Translations under genes and position numbers: made by a program
Notes under the pieces: generated by a model
Told to the model about the DNA's origin: nothing
Seen by the model: only the letters and a program-made list of their open reading frames with translations
Databases searched by the model: none
Origin: Micropterus salmoides
Lineage: Eukaryota > Chordata > Actinopteri > Centrarchiformes > Centrarchidae
DNA: 64,000 nt
Reading direction: 5' to 3'
Assembly: GCF_014851395.1 (NCBI RefSeq)
Contig: NW_024044348.1
Coordinates: 24,181,890-24,245,889, forward strand
Part shown: in pieces, positions 34,494 through 45,350 of the stretch
How positions within the stretch are numbered: position 1 is the first letter of the stretch
Layout of the letters: each line of letters begins with the position of its first letter

Positions 34494-35593
34494 TACACTC
34501 ACTGGCCACTTTATTAGGTACACCTTGCGAGTACCAGGTTGGACCCTCTTTTGCCTTCAGAACTGTGTTAATTCTTTGTGGCATACTTTCAATAAGGTGT
34601 TGGAAACATTCCTCAGAGACTATGAGGTGAATCTCCCATTCGACCACATCCCAAAGGTGCCTTATTGGAATGAGATCTGGTGACTGTGGAGGCCACTGTA
34701 GTACAGTGAACTCATTGACATGTTCAAGAAACCAGTTGGAGATGATTTGAGCTTTGTGACATGGTGCATTATCCTGCTGGAAGTAGCCATCAGAAGATGG
34801 GTACACTGTGGTCATAAAGGGATGGACACGGTCTGCAACAATACTCAGGTAGGCTGTCACGTTTAAACAATGCTCAGTTGGTACTAAGGGGGCCAAAGTG
34901 TGCTAAGAAACTATCCCCCACACCATTACACCACCACCACCACCAGTCTGAACCATTGATACAAGGCAGGATGGATCCATGCTTTCATGTTGATTACGCC
35001 AAATTCTGAATGTTGCAGCTGAAATCAAGACTCATCAGACCAGACCACTCATTAAATCTTCTGTTGTCTAATTTTGGTGACCCTGTGTGAATTGTAGCCT
35101 CAGTTTCCAGTTCTTAGCTGACAGGAGTGGCACCTGGTGTGGTCTTCTGCTGTTGTAGCTCATTTGCTTCAAGGTTCAACATGTTGTGTGTTCATAGATG
35201 GTATTCTGCATACCTTGGCTGTAACAAGTGGTTATTTGAGTTACTATTGCCTTTCTGTCATCTCGAACCAGTCTGCCCATTCTCCTCTGACCTTTGACAT
35301 CAACAAGGCATTTTCGTCCACGTAACTGCCGTTCACTGGATATTTCGGACCATTCTCTATAAACCCTAGAGACGGTTGTGCTCAGACCAGTCCTTCTGGC
35401 ACCAACAACTATGTCACGTTTAAAGTCAATAAATTCACTTTCTTCCCCACTATGATGCTCAGTTTGAACTTTGGCAATTTGTCTTGACCACGTCTACATG
35501 CCTAAATGCATTGAGTTGCTGCCATGTGATTGGCTGATTAGCTATTTGTGTTAAGCTATTGTATGGTTAAAGTAAGATTAGCCGGTCAGTATA
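34494..35593 (-). mobile_element. Tc1-like DNA transposon, inactive (1.1 kb)
   Basis: The left terminus, tacactcactggccacttta then ttaggtacacc, is the well-known fish Tc1-family end. The right end (gccggtcagtata, 35581-35593) is its decayed inverse. TA borders fit the Tc1 target. It encodes a broken transposase on the minus strand (separate entry). Confidence 0.88.
34530..35400 (-). pseudogene. Tc1 transposase pseudogene
   Basis: Tc1/mariner transposases cut and paste DNA with a DDE/D catalytic triad. The C-terminal half reads clearly: GGGGGVMVWGIVS, then a TAG stop (near 34905) where the family has Trp, then HTLAPLVPTEHCLNVTAYL, SSDGYFQQDNAPCHKAQIIS (second catalytic Asp present) and PPQSPDLIPIRHLWDVVEWE. 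In that last motif the usual third acidic residue (PIEHLW) is Arg. N-terminal fragments (RLVRDDRKAIVTQITT, REWSEISSERQLRGRK) are in other frames. The 158-codon open stretch (34896-34420) is only the surviving tail. Confidence 0.88.
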
Positions 35594-36449
35594 CATGTCT
35601 TTGCTGACAACTAGTATTAGGTGTGATATGATCTGGTGTACAGAGTGACTGCTTATACACTCTTCCACCACCTTTACTTTTATCTATGCCTTTTAAGCAG
35701 CGCTTCTGACACCCAACATTCCCACTGCGTGTCAGTCGCTGTTGAATACTTGCATGTACATGTATGAACATATTTCACAGGAGATATACTTATAGACACA
35801 CATATGGACAGACTCTATATAGCCGGCTAAGTTTTAAAGAATTCATGAACAGCTTTTAAGTGCGAAATTCAGTGAGATTAAAAAGGCAGTAAATTAATAA
35901 TAAAGCTGCCAAAAGCTAAGCTAATGTGCAACACATCAGATAAAGCTATACTGTACATGTAACTGCAGAGTATAAAAACAAACCAGAGTTAACCAAAGTC
36001 AGCCAGAACTAAATAAAAGCAGCTTATAACAGCTAAAATGAGCTGGCTAGCACTGGCTAAAGCCAAACAAAGCTGACTAAATTTAAAGGAAGCCTGTAAG
36101 AGCCAACCAAAGTAGATTTAAATTGAGAAAACAAAAACACAAATTATGCAGAACGATAAACAAAAACAAACACAGCTGCACCAAAGGCATACCAGTACAG
36201 CACCACATGTAAAAGCCGAAACACCAAGCAAAAGAATAAAAAACCATCAAGGTTTAAGGATCCTCCAGTGTGCCATGCTATGGCTTCTCAACCCTCCACT
36301 CCTCTCCTCTCCACCCCATTCCTCATTTACAGACTCCCCCAGTACTTCTCCCCTCTCCTCCATCTTTCATCTTCTGCTACTCTCTCCTCAAGAAACACTT
36401 TACACAGTTTACTCCTAAAGCTACTCAAATAGATACAGGGCACGTAGCA
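35594..36449. other. Intronic sequence, degenerate short repeats
   Basis: 35880-36120 holds loosely repeated words (aagctaa, ccaaag, agccagaac, gctggcta) without a fixed period, then a C/T-rich tract (36285-36390). No exon recognised. Confidence 0.45.
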
Positions 36450-36450
36450 C

Positions 36451-36454
36451 TGTG

Positions 36455-36488
<34 letters not shown>
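36451..36488. repeat. (TG)n microsatellite
   Basis: About nineteen TG units with one CG interruption. Confidence 0.95.
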
Positions 36489-36835
36489 GCAAACATGAAA
36501 GCAGGCAGTAATTGTTTCTTAGATAGCAATGGCTATTGATTTATTAACCTTATCACTGAGAATACACACTTTCTTTCACACACACACACGCACACAAGTA
36601 TACTAGGTCACAATCTAGTCAACCAAATGCTAACAAAAAATGTGTGCATCTGTTTGTGTGTGTTTCTGTCTTTTCCCATCAAAATGGGATCAGAACTTCC
36701 ATATTGTGCACATACCAGATGTTCTTGTTTGTCTGGAGCAACACAAAACACACTAACACGCGTAAATACCTATACACAGGCCGAAATGGACAAGCTGGCA
36801 GTAACAGAGATGCACACATGCACATGTTCTAACAA

Positions 36836-36856
36836 ACACACACACACACACACACA
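36836..36856. repeat. (CA)n microsatellite
   Basis: About ten CA units. Confidence 0.9.
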
Positions 36857-37432
36857 ACTTCAAACCATCTGGACGGTCCAGATTCATTTCAGATTGTTCT
36901 CCACTGTCTTTCCAACCCAATTCACCTCTCCCCCTCAGCCGTCTTTGTATCTGTCTCTCATTCTGTCTCCAGTTTTCTCTGTTTCTGTCCACGGTCTCTT
37001 CTGCTGCCAGATCACCCCCTGCCTTTGAGCAGATGGGATAAGTAGAATTCAGCGAATACTTGCATCAAGCCGGATGCCATATTGTAGCACCATACTTGGG
37101 GCATTTCAGTAAAAAGTACTTTGCTTGCCTCTTTGTTGATGTAGCATGGGGTCCTTCCCCTCCCTCTGGTTTTCCGTGCTTAGATTTTGTTAGTTTAGTT
37201 TAGCTTTTCTGGTAGAGAGACTGTCCAGTAACTGACAACCATATGGTCAGTCTTTACAACAGCTGTCCATGTGAGCAAGACAACAAATGTTGTAAGAGAT
37301 GACAGAAGAGAAAAAAAGTGTAGAGCTACAAAAGTGGCTCTGTGAGGCTGTTCTTTGGCACACTGGTGTGTAGCATTAATTCCACACTACAGGTGCTTTA
37401 AACTAAAAGCTAATGTTCATATGGCAAATAGT
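36857..37432. other. Intronic sequence, no gene recognised
   Basis: Nothing recognised. Confidence 0.45.
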
Positions 37433-37660
37433 CCAATAATTGCTGAGATATTTTACTCAACACCGCAAAGGTAAACCTCATGGTGGCGCTAGAGGAAAAG
37501 TCAGAGCCAGTCCAGCCAGACCAAGAAAAGTCAGAAGGCTTCATCTTCCGGGGACCATGAATGAGCGATGCCACCAGCATGACCAAAATAGTTACATTAC
37601 ATGTAGTGAAACTATTTTGGCTATGGCAATGCCACCTGTTGATCGAGGCCACCACTGAGC
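37433..37660. repeat. Interspersed repeat with small hairpin
   Basis: The wording ccaataattgctgagatatt and cctcatggtggcgctagagg occurs in a common fish repeat of unassigned class. Within it 37583-37620 is a hairpin with perfect 11-bp arms (ccaaaatagtt and aactattttgg). Confidence 0.5.
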
Positions 37661-38833
37661 TGATGAGTGGTGACCTCTAACAAAGTGAGGGACTTGAAAC
37701 AAAGTACTGTTTTGCACCTGCCTGTCTCAATACAAGCACTGTCTTTTGTTGTAATTGTCAAAACTTTACAACTAATTTGATGGAAAGGGTTATGCAGACA
37801 CATTTAAATCTGTGTAATGTTAGCGTGCCGGTCTGTCTCACTGCCGTGAATAGAAATATTGTAAGTATTGTAAGTATTCACAAAAACACAGCAGGAGTAA
37901 TTATTCATTTCCCCCCATGTTTTCCTCTCTCTGTATCCTTCCCCCTCACCCAGTATGTCCGTCTCATTCCTTTGAAGATCTAACAAATATATTTACTTAT
38001 ATTAGCTTTTATGTTAGTTTTATGTTTTTAGTTTCTTCACTTGATCGGGTGAAATGTGCTGACTGATGAGCTGTAGCTGTATGTAAGAAAGACAGAAAAA
38101 GAATGATTGAGTGTGAATGTTAAATAAATGAAACTCAGAGTATCTGCAAGCAGTATATTAAATAGCAGTTCCAGAAACATGCGGACATATGCACGTGTGT
38201 GCAGTGCACTCGGATGCATACACGCTTACACACACACACACACACACACACAGTCCTACAGGTAGGTTTCCTTTGATTTATATTCCGCACGCTTTGAGGC
38301 TCTGTCATTTACACTATGCTCAATTTAAAACAATGTACTGTACATTCAGGGCTGCATGTCCTAGGTTAAAATATGAATGGCTACTTCAGGATATTTCCAT
38401 ATTTAACAGGCATTCCCAAGAGCTACATGCCACATGTTAACAGCTGGATTCTCTGCCCTCTCCACTCATACAAGAGAGAGATGACAGATATTTCTAATGC
38501 AGAAAAATTTATTATTTCTCAATAATTTTTGCCCAACCACCCAAACAAAGTCTGCATTGTTCAGTAGTGGATTGGGTGAGTGCACAGATCTACATAATAA
38601 TCAAACAGATTGTTAAATGTTATGTGCTGAGAGGTGGAGCGCTCTGGTAGAACCTGACCACATGGTCCCTGGCTCATAAATCAAATGCTGGCCTCCTCTT
38701 TCCACAGCGTGCTGGGCCACAAATCAAATGCGTCTTTCTAAGTTACGCTGTGTAGAACTATTGACTGCAGTGATTCAATACTGGCTATGAAAAAGAGGAG
38801 AGGAGAGAGGAGAGAAATCTGTTGTCTATGTTT
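37661..38833. other. Intronic sequence with one microsatellite
   Basis: No exon or element recognised. Confidence 0.45.
38229..38252. repeat. (CA)n microsatellite
   Basis: Twelve CA units. Confidence 0.95.
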
Positions 38834-39240
38834 TAGGGCTGACCTGAATGCTTCAAAGCTTCAATCGTTACCATGGTAATGAAGTATCAGTATTCAAATG
38901 ATGCAGGTATATTATTATTATTATAAATGAATTACCCCAAAATCCCAAATAGACCATGAAATAAAAAATAGTTATCAAGCATTATTAACATTAAACGGCA
39001 TCTTAGAGCGCAAAAGGATGACAACAACACATTGTTTCCCATAGGTTGACTGCTTCTGGTGGCGGCGCCGTGGAGAGACATTGAACTTGAGTTTACAACA
39101 ACACATTGCGTTAACTAACACTGAAAATCAACCGTGGCGTTCTGTTGGAAGATGCAGTGACTTAAACCAACAACGAGTAAGTAGAAGTATAAACAACATG
39201 TAATTTGTTTGTTGTCACAGTCTATCCATAACTCGGGTTA
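38834..39240. mobile_element. hAT-like left end, truncated
   Basis: It starts tagggctgacctgaatgctt and caaagcttcaatcg, a hAT-type terminus followed by a GC-richer interior (ggtggcggcgccgtgg at about 39058). No right terminus is found before the next element, so it is treated as a fragment. Confidence 0.5.
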
Positions 39241-39278
39241 TTTCCTTTTGTGTCCTGTGTTTCTCTGTTGTTGGTCTG

Positions 39279-39281
<3 letters not shown>

Positions 39282-39313
<32 letters not shown>
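39282..39313. repeat. (TG)n microsatellite
   Basis: About sixteen TG units. Confidence 0.95.
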
Positions 39314-39314
<1 letters not shown>

Positions 39315-39437
39315 ACACCTGGCTCTCCAAGACAGCTGCTGACTATCTCCTGATCAAGCTCCAGCTGAAATACTCCAGAGCTTCAGACAGTCAGCGCCAG
39401 ATTATTTTCCTCTCTCAAGTGGTAACATACTCTCGAC

Positions 39438-40773
39438 TAGAAGTGCACCGATCAGGATTTTTTGTGCCGAAAGCTGAAAGCAGTATCGGCCGATACCGAT
39501 CACTGGGTCTATTTGAAGCCTTTTACTTATCATGTAGCATTATACAGTATACTGTATGTGTATTAAATTAGTCTTAAAAACAATAATTTAAGTATTAAAA
39601 TTAACAGATAATAAAGTATCCTGAAATGACAACCGTTTATTTAATTGCGAGGAAACATGGGCAACAAATTCCACTTCCTTTGTCTTAGAGACTTAAACGT
39701 TAATTCCATATTATACTGTTAGTATGTTGTTAATATTACTTATAGTTACTATATTCACTATAATTTCATATGGTTTACCACTAGTATAGGCCTAATTATT
39801 TCAGTCGGTTGTTTTCATCTATTAAATCCTTGTGCAAGAAGCACAGTCCATATTTTTTAATTAGGCCTACTGCCACCGGCTTTACCAGAGGAAAGAGTAG
39901 CAAACACTTTAAATACGGCCAGTAGGTTTTTATTTGATTTCATGAAGGTTAAAAATACGGGATATTTACAGGGAAACATTTAACGGGAAGATAGGCCTAC
40001 TGAGTGAGAACGTAAAAAGTACGGGAGAATCCCAGGGAAAACGGGAGGGTTGACATGAGAGGAGTAGAGAGACGAGTGAGGTAATGTTAGGCTACATCCC
40101 AGTTTTATTACGAATATGATCTTCTCTGTCCACAGCAGGTTTTAGCTGCGTATCAGAGTTGATATCCATCTATATTAAAATGACTGAAAACACACATCTA
40201 GTGGCCGTTCATGTATACTGAACATGCTCGTGCTGGTGTAAACATAAAGCAGACTACTCCGCAGTTGCAGAAGATTTGGCAAAAGCAGAAGATTTGGCAA
40301 AAGAAGAAAGTAATACAGACGAAGAACCACATAGGTATTTTTTTGCACTAACTGACAATGAAGTGGAACTGTTTTCTTAGTTACAAAGTAAATGCACAGT
40401 GCAAGTGTTATTTACACAGTACAAAATATTTTAATAAAATATTGAAACTTAAACTTTTCATGACTGATAAGACTGAACAGAACACCAAATGTAAACGTCT
40501 GTGTCATCATTTTATAAAGTCCTCCATTTTTGCCCACGGGATCAGCGGCCTTTTCAAACAAACATATTCAGATTCGCCATTTTAATCTGGACAATCTGGA
40601 ATCTGGAGGCTGAAAGGTAGCAAAAAGTCTCCGTTTTAAAATGAAAACAAGAGGGAGAGAGAGGCAGTCAGCTGATTGAGTGGCGATTAGCCTTTTTAGA
40701 GACCACCGATCAAACTAGTTAAAGCCATTATCGGCCAATTACAATGAGTGACTGATCAATCGGAGTACCCTTA
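39438..40773. mobile_element. hAT-like element (1.3 kb)
   Basis: The left end is tagaagtgcaccgatcagg, then cggccgataccgatcac; the right end in reverse complement starts taagggtactccgattgatc. Flanking 8-mers ctctcgac (39430-39437) and ctcgcaac (40774-40781) agree at 6 of 8. The interior has no intact transposase; it includes a tacggga/aaaacgggag stretch (39950-40050). Confidence 0.7.
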
Positions 40774-40971
40774 CTCGCAACCGATACTTAGTATTTCTAT
40801 AGTATAGCTAGTGTTCTCTTTTCGCTTCTTTCTGGAGAATGTGTTTTTCTCTGTGCAACAGGCTTTTGGAGTCGATGTCTCACCACACCGGTACACCACG
40901 CTGCCAGCACAGGACCACCATTTTTCCACCATGCTCGCCTCTACTCCGCCAACTAGCCTCCTACCATCAAT

Positions 40972-41291
40972 AACGTCTCAGGTTACGTATGTAGCCCTTG
41001 TTCCCTGAGAAGGGGAACGAAACTCTGCGTCGGTGACGACACTATGGGAACGCCTCTGGGCGTGGCATGGCTGAACATGAATGAAACTACTCCAATCCCA
41101 TTGGTGTTGTTAGAACAGTAGCGTGTGACGGCGTAACTGGAGGCGTATATAAGCACGCCGGCACACAGGACACATTAGCCCTTTTCTATGAAGCAAGGCA
41201 CTCCAGGCGGGGGACAAGGGTTACATCCGTAACCTGAGACGTTCCCCTTTGAGGGAACTCGAACTGCGTTGGTGACGACACTATGGGAACG
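40972..41291. mobile_element. Foldback-like element with direct repeats and TATA motif
   Basis: The arm aacgtctcaggttacg... (40972-41005) is the inverse of 41210-41243 over 34 bp with about three mismatches. A second signal is a direct repeat: cgtcggtgacgacactatgg (copy at 41015-41052) recurs at 41255-41291 as gcgttggtgacgacactatg. Between the arms lies gcgtatataagcacgcc (TATATAAG at 41146-41153). It is CpG-rich against an AT-rich background. The class is unassigned; alternatives are a fragment of an LTR-type element or a foldback transposon. Confidence 0.65.
41146..41153 (+). promoter_or_regulatory. TATA-like motif inside the foldback element
   Basis: TATATAAG in a GC-rich context, 30-40 bp upstream of cacacaggacacatta. 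It is a plausible core promoter of the element; whether it is used is unknown. Confidence 0.35.
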
Positions 41292-42178
41292 AGATACCCA
41301 CTTAGGCCGCGCCGAAACCGCAGTTCACGGTAAACCTCTGTGCCATTAAATATCATTAAAACCTTTTGTAAATGTCCACCTGCGAGTCTGAGCCGAAGCC
41401 TCGAATATTTGCGAGTAATTCTCATTGTGAGAAATGTATTTATTTCCAGGATAAAAACCCCTTGTAATGTACCATCTCGTTTTCGAAGCCCCATACTGGT
41501 ATTCAGGACAGTCCTACAATTTACTTTCCCTTTTGCCGCTTCCCCAAATCTCAATTACTAGCACCTCCCTCTTTTTCATTATCGCAGTGTCAGAATCATT
41601 GTGTCTCTCCCACATTTTGTTTGTCTCTCTGCAACCGTCCATCTCTCTCAATCTCTGTCTCTTTCTCTCTCCAACCTCCTATCTGTTGAAATGAGATAGG
41701 CTATTGTGAACCAGGTTCAGGTGTGAAGAAGTTTTGGAGACTGGCGGATTATTAAATAACATTTAAGATTAAAAGAGGATCCAAGTCTGGAGATGGTGTC
41801 GTGATCTCTCTGCGAGCAGGGCTCGGGACAAATGTGTCATATAATGAATGTTCAAATTTAAAACTAAAATAAGTAATCCAGTGAGCACAACAGGTCTAAA
41901 CTCTATGAATCTGATCTATAAAATCCTTGTATGAAGGGACAGCTTCGGGCTGTACCCAACACAGTCGCAAACCGCACCGTGAGGTAAACTCCTTGGGAAG
42001 ACGTTCTGTGGTAAGCACGGTATGAGGGGCTTATTTCAGTTAATCGAGACCGGCGCTGAGACTGTGTCCAAAGGGAAAGAAGGCTCTGGTTGCTTCTGGC
42101 TTCAGAGGCCTAGACGTCGATTAAGGTTGTGTACACAAGGTGAAAATACTTGTAATAAGAGATTTTCACTCCCAAGTC
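41292..42178. other. Intronic sequence, no gene recognised
   Basis: 41920-42130 is GC-richer and repeat-like but I cannot assign it. The 122-codon minus-strand frame (41554-41186) overlaps the foldback element and has no recognisable domain. Confidence 0.4.
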
Positions 42179-42321
42179 ATGTAACAGGGAAAGGTAAGAC
42201 AGGTCTTGCTTAAAGTAATTTAGCTGACCCCATGAGTGTTTTCTGACATTGGGTATTTCTCACATGTACTTGTCAGCTAAATTACTCTAAGCTAGACCTG
42301 TCATACCTTTCCCTGTTACAT
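42179..42321. repeat. Long hairpin, 50-bp arms
   Basis: 42179-42228 (starting atgtaacagggaaaggta) is inverse to 42272-42321 at 47 of 50 positions, with a 43-base loop. No clear target duplication borders it. It is either a palindromic MITE or a hairpin-forming transcript region. Confidence 0.85.
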
Positions 42322-43526
42322 CAACAAAGCCCCTTAAGAAATATTCTCAACACTATCCTTCTTTATACCCATACGTCTCTGTCCTGCTCTTTTATCCTTT
42401 ATACCTCTCGCTCCATCCCTTTTTCGCCACAATTATCTCTGTATTAGCATCATTGCATCTGTCCCTAAGTGTCGTTACATTGCTTCCCCACTTTATCACT
42501 ATTATCATCGCTATGTCATATTCTCTCCCTCTCCTGGTGTCATTATATCTATCTCTCTGTGTTTCCTCTAGCTAGAGTGTTAGGTTGTTTTTATTCCACC
42601 CACTCACCTACTATATTTATCACACAAAGAACAAATACCACAACCTCTCTCTGTCTGTCTTTTTCTCTATCGCCATTTCTAGCACTCTCTGTCATCCCAC
42701 TGTCAAACAGTTTAAGTAAATGGGGCTGCAGTTACATTCAAGCGTTTAGGCCATTTAGCCAGTGCTCAGTGGGTATAAGAGTAGGTCTCTGGAAAATAAT
42801 ATGAAAGTCAATGTATGCAGTCAACTATGCTGAAAACTACAATGTGTTCTCCAGTGAATGCAAGTTTTCCAATTTGAACTTTTCACAGTCATCATGACTT
42901 TCACTCTGATTTGTTACTGAAATAACACTTTGGTAAATGCAACTTCTTTCAAGAATTTTTATTTAGAATTAATGCATTAAGCGAGGACACTGATTTTGAA
43001 GGAAAATCCTCATTAAATTCAGTATGTTTACTTTTTTGGGCTGCGATTATACTGTGCAAAGTTGTCTTTTGCTGGCCAGTAAACATAGTGTGAAAATCAT
43101 TAAAGTGCAAACTTGCAAACTAATAAACACTGAACAAACAGTGTTGAACATTCTACCACGCCTCTTGTTACACTTCAATAAGTGGATCATAAAGCATATT
43201 TGTCAAATACAAGATTAATATGTTTGTCAGATGTATTAAAATTTGTAAAATTATTAAATTAAATGTATAGTGAAGGCGATGAGCTGAAAAAATTGTGCGG
43301 TGACAGACAGGACATACCCAGTCACCCGTCACCATGACAACCATGGAAAGGAGAGAGACATGTATCATACCCATGTGACAAACACACACACACACAGAAA
43401 TGGACCAACACGCAGAGACACACGGGGAGAATCAAGGCTACGTCCAGAGTAAATCCCAAACATTGTCAGCACGGAATAGGGCTTGCTGTCTGAAGATAGC
43501 AGAGATAGGTAGGATGGATGGTGGGT

Positions 43527-43576
<50 letters not shown>

Positions 43577-44832
43577 GCGAGAGAGAGACAGGATAAAAGA
43601 TAGGAGACTGAAATAAGGACAAAGTGAGGGAGGCAGGGAGGTGCACAGGAGAGAATTGCATGTGATTGCATGCGTACTTGTATTTGCGTGTGTCCGTATC
43701 GTAAAACATTATCTTCATTTTTCATCATTCTCGCTTTGAAAAACAAACCAACTTACTTTCTGAGGGACGCCACCAGTCTGCATCAGTAATCAAAAATCCT
43801 TCAACCTACAACTCCATAGCTGTATGTTCTGAATAGAATGAATGGAGATGATTCAAGGGACTCAAATCAAAACAAAGTGCAGAAACCAAATACTCAACAA
43901 ACCTATAAAAAACAAATATTTGAGAGTGCATCCTTGGCCTTACTTCTGCCCTATCTTCTCCCTGTGACAACTGCAAAGCTCCACACAATACATCTTTCAA
44001 AATGTTTTACAAATCATGATTGATGTATTTTTCAGTGCAGATATTATTCTCTCTGCAGACATGTTTGCTCATAGAAATTCTGTCAATCCATTATTTGTAT
44101 TCAATCCCAGCAGAGCAGCCCATGCTTGTTTGTTTGGGGTTTGGGAGCTGTTGTCAGTAGGGTGATGCCAAAGCACTCGGGGCAGTTCTATGGAGTGATG
44201 GCAAATGCAGTGCATGACACTGCCACGACAGCTCATTACCAGACGTCTCGCCACAGTCAAGAATTACAAGACTCTAACGGACTGGACATTTTAGACATGA
44301 CTGGGTGCCATTTAGGTAGGAACATGAGTGAGACATGTGCTGCTTAGTTTTTAACACTGAGACCAGTTTGACAGCAACCAAGTGCAAACATGTAGAACAA
44401 AGACAAACAAGATTGAGGGTCCAGTCCTTAGTATGACTATTTGGGATAAAAGACAATACAAGTATATACAGTATATTTTGTTGCACAACCCGTCTTGGAA
44501 GTACCTGAATTTACCTGAATCTGAGTGGGGGTGTATTGTGACAAAGTTCACAATCATTAGTACGTAGCTGGGACAGAAACAGTGATACTACAGTGCCAAA
44601 TGACTTGACATACTAAGAATTACAACTTCCCCTTAAGGTCTCATATTGGCTTTAACCCCTTAATCTCTATCTTAGAAGATCTTCAGTGCCTCATTATATT
44701 GTTTATGTGCCATTCTATCTAGAAGCCTCATCACAAACCTGCCAGTTTAGCAGTTTATATCAATGATTTCTTTAAGTGCTTATACCTCACTTTTTATCCT
44801 AACTATCTCAGTGTGTGGTGTTCATGGGATCT
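42322..44832. other. Intronic sequence with C/T-rich and CA/TG tracts
   Basis: No exon or element recognised. 42350-42700 is pyrimidine-rich; 43381-43396 is a short (CA)n. Confidence 0.45.
43529..43574. repeat. (GT)n microsatellite
   Basis: About 23 GT units followed by GA-rich sequence. Confidence 0.95.
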
Positions 44833-44836
44833 TTAA

Positions 44837-45346
44837 ACCTACAAACAGTTGATGTTTCAGCCACTTGGGGGCAGCGGATAGGGAGTAAAGACAACACTGG
44901 TCGAACTTGTTAGCGAACAATTGCCTACTTATACATCAAGCATATATCGAACATCAGCATTCATTTGCAATCGTGTTTCTGTCCACCTGATGAATGTTAG
45001 TCCAATATTCCCTCTCTGCTCGCTCTGTTTTTGTCTCTAACAACTCCGAAGGGAAAAATCTGGCTCGTTAGCTGTTAAATGATCCACTACTGTCTGCTGT
45101 TTGGTGCTGAGCAGGTTAGCATTTCACTAAAAGCAGTGGCCTGTTGCGGCTAAAAGCGACACTATGATAGCTGTGAGAGTGAACTTTAACAAGTCAAGTG
45201 GCTGGCCTCAAAATCAAAACAATGAGCTGAAAGATGCTATGTTCTCTCTATTGAGTTGAGGGGAACAGCAGTATCAGGTGGTAATTGTCTGTGGGTTCAT
45301 CACTGCAAGATCAAATTTTATAATAAAAATATTAATTACAGCTGCT
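44837..45346. mobile_element. Probable TTAA-flanked DNA element (510 bp)
   Basis: TTAA borders both sides (44833-44836 and 45347-45350). The right end read inversely, agcagctgtaattaatattt, and internal wording such as cagccacttgggggcagcgg fit a repeat family I know from fish genomes. The left terminus does not pair well with the right, so the boundaries are less certain than the repeat call. Confidence 0.5.
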
Positions 45347-45350
45347 TTAA

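Noticed and set aside
41186..41554. 122-codon minus-strand frame
   Set aside because: It overlaps the foldback element and has no recognisable domain or codon signal.
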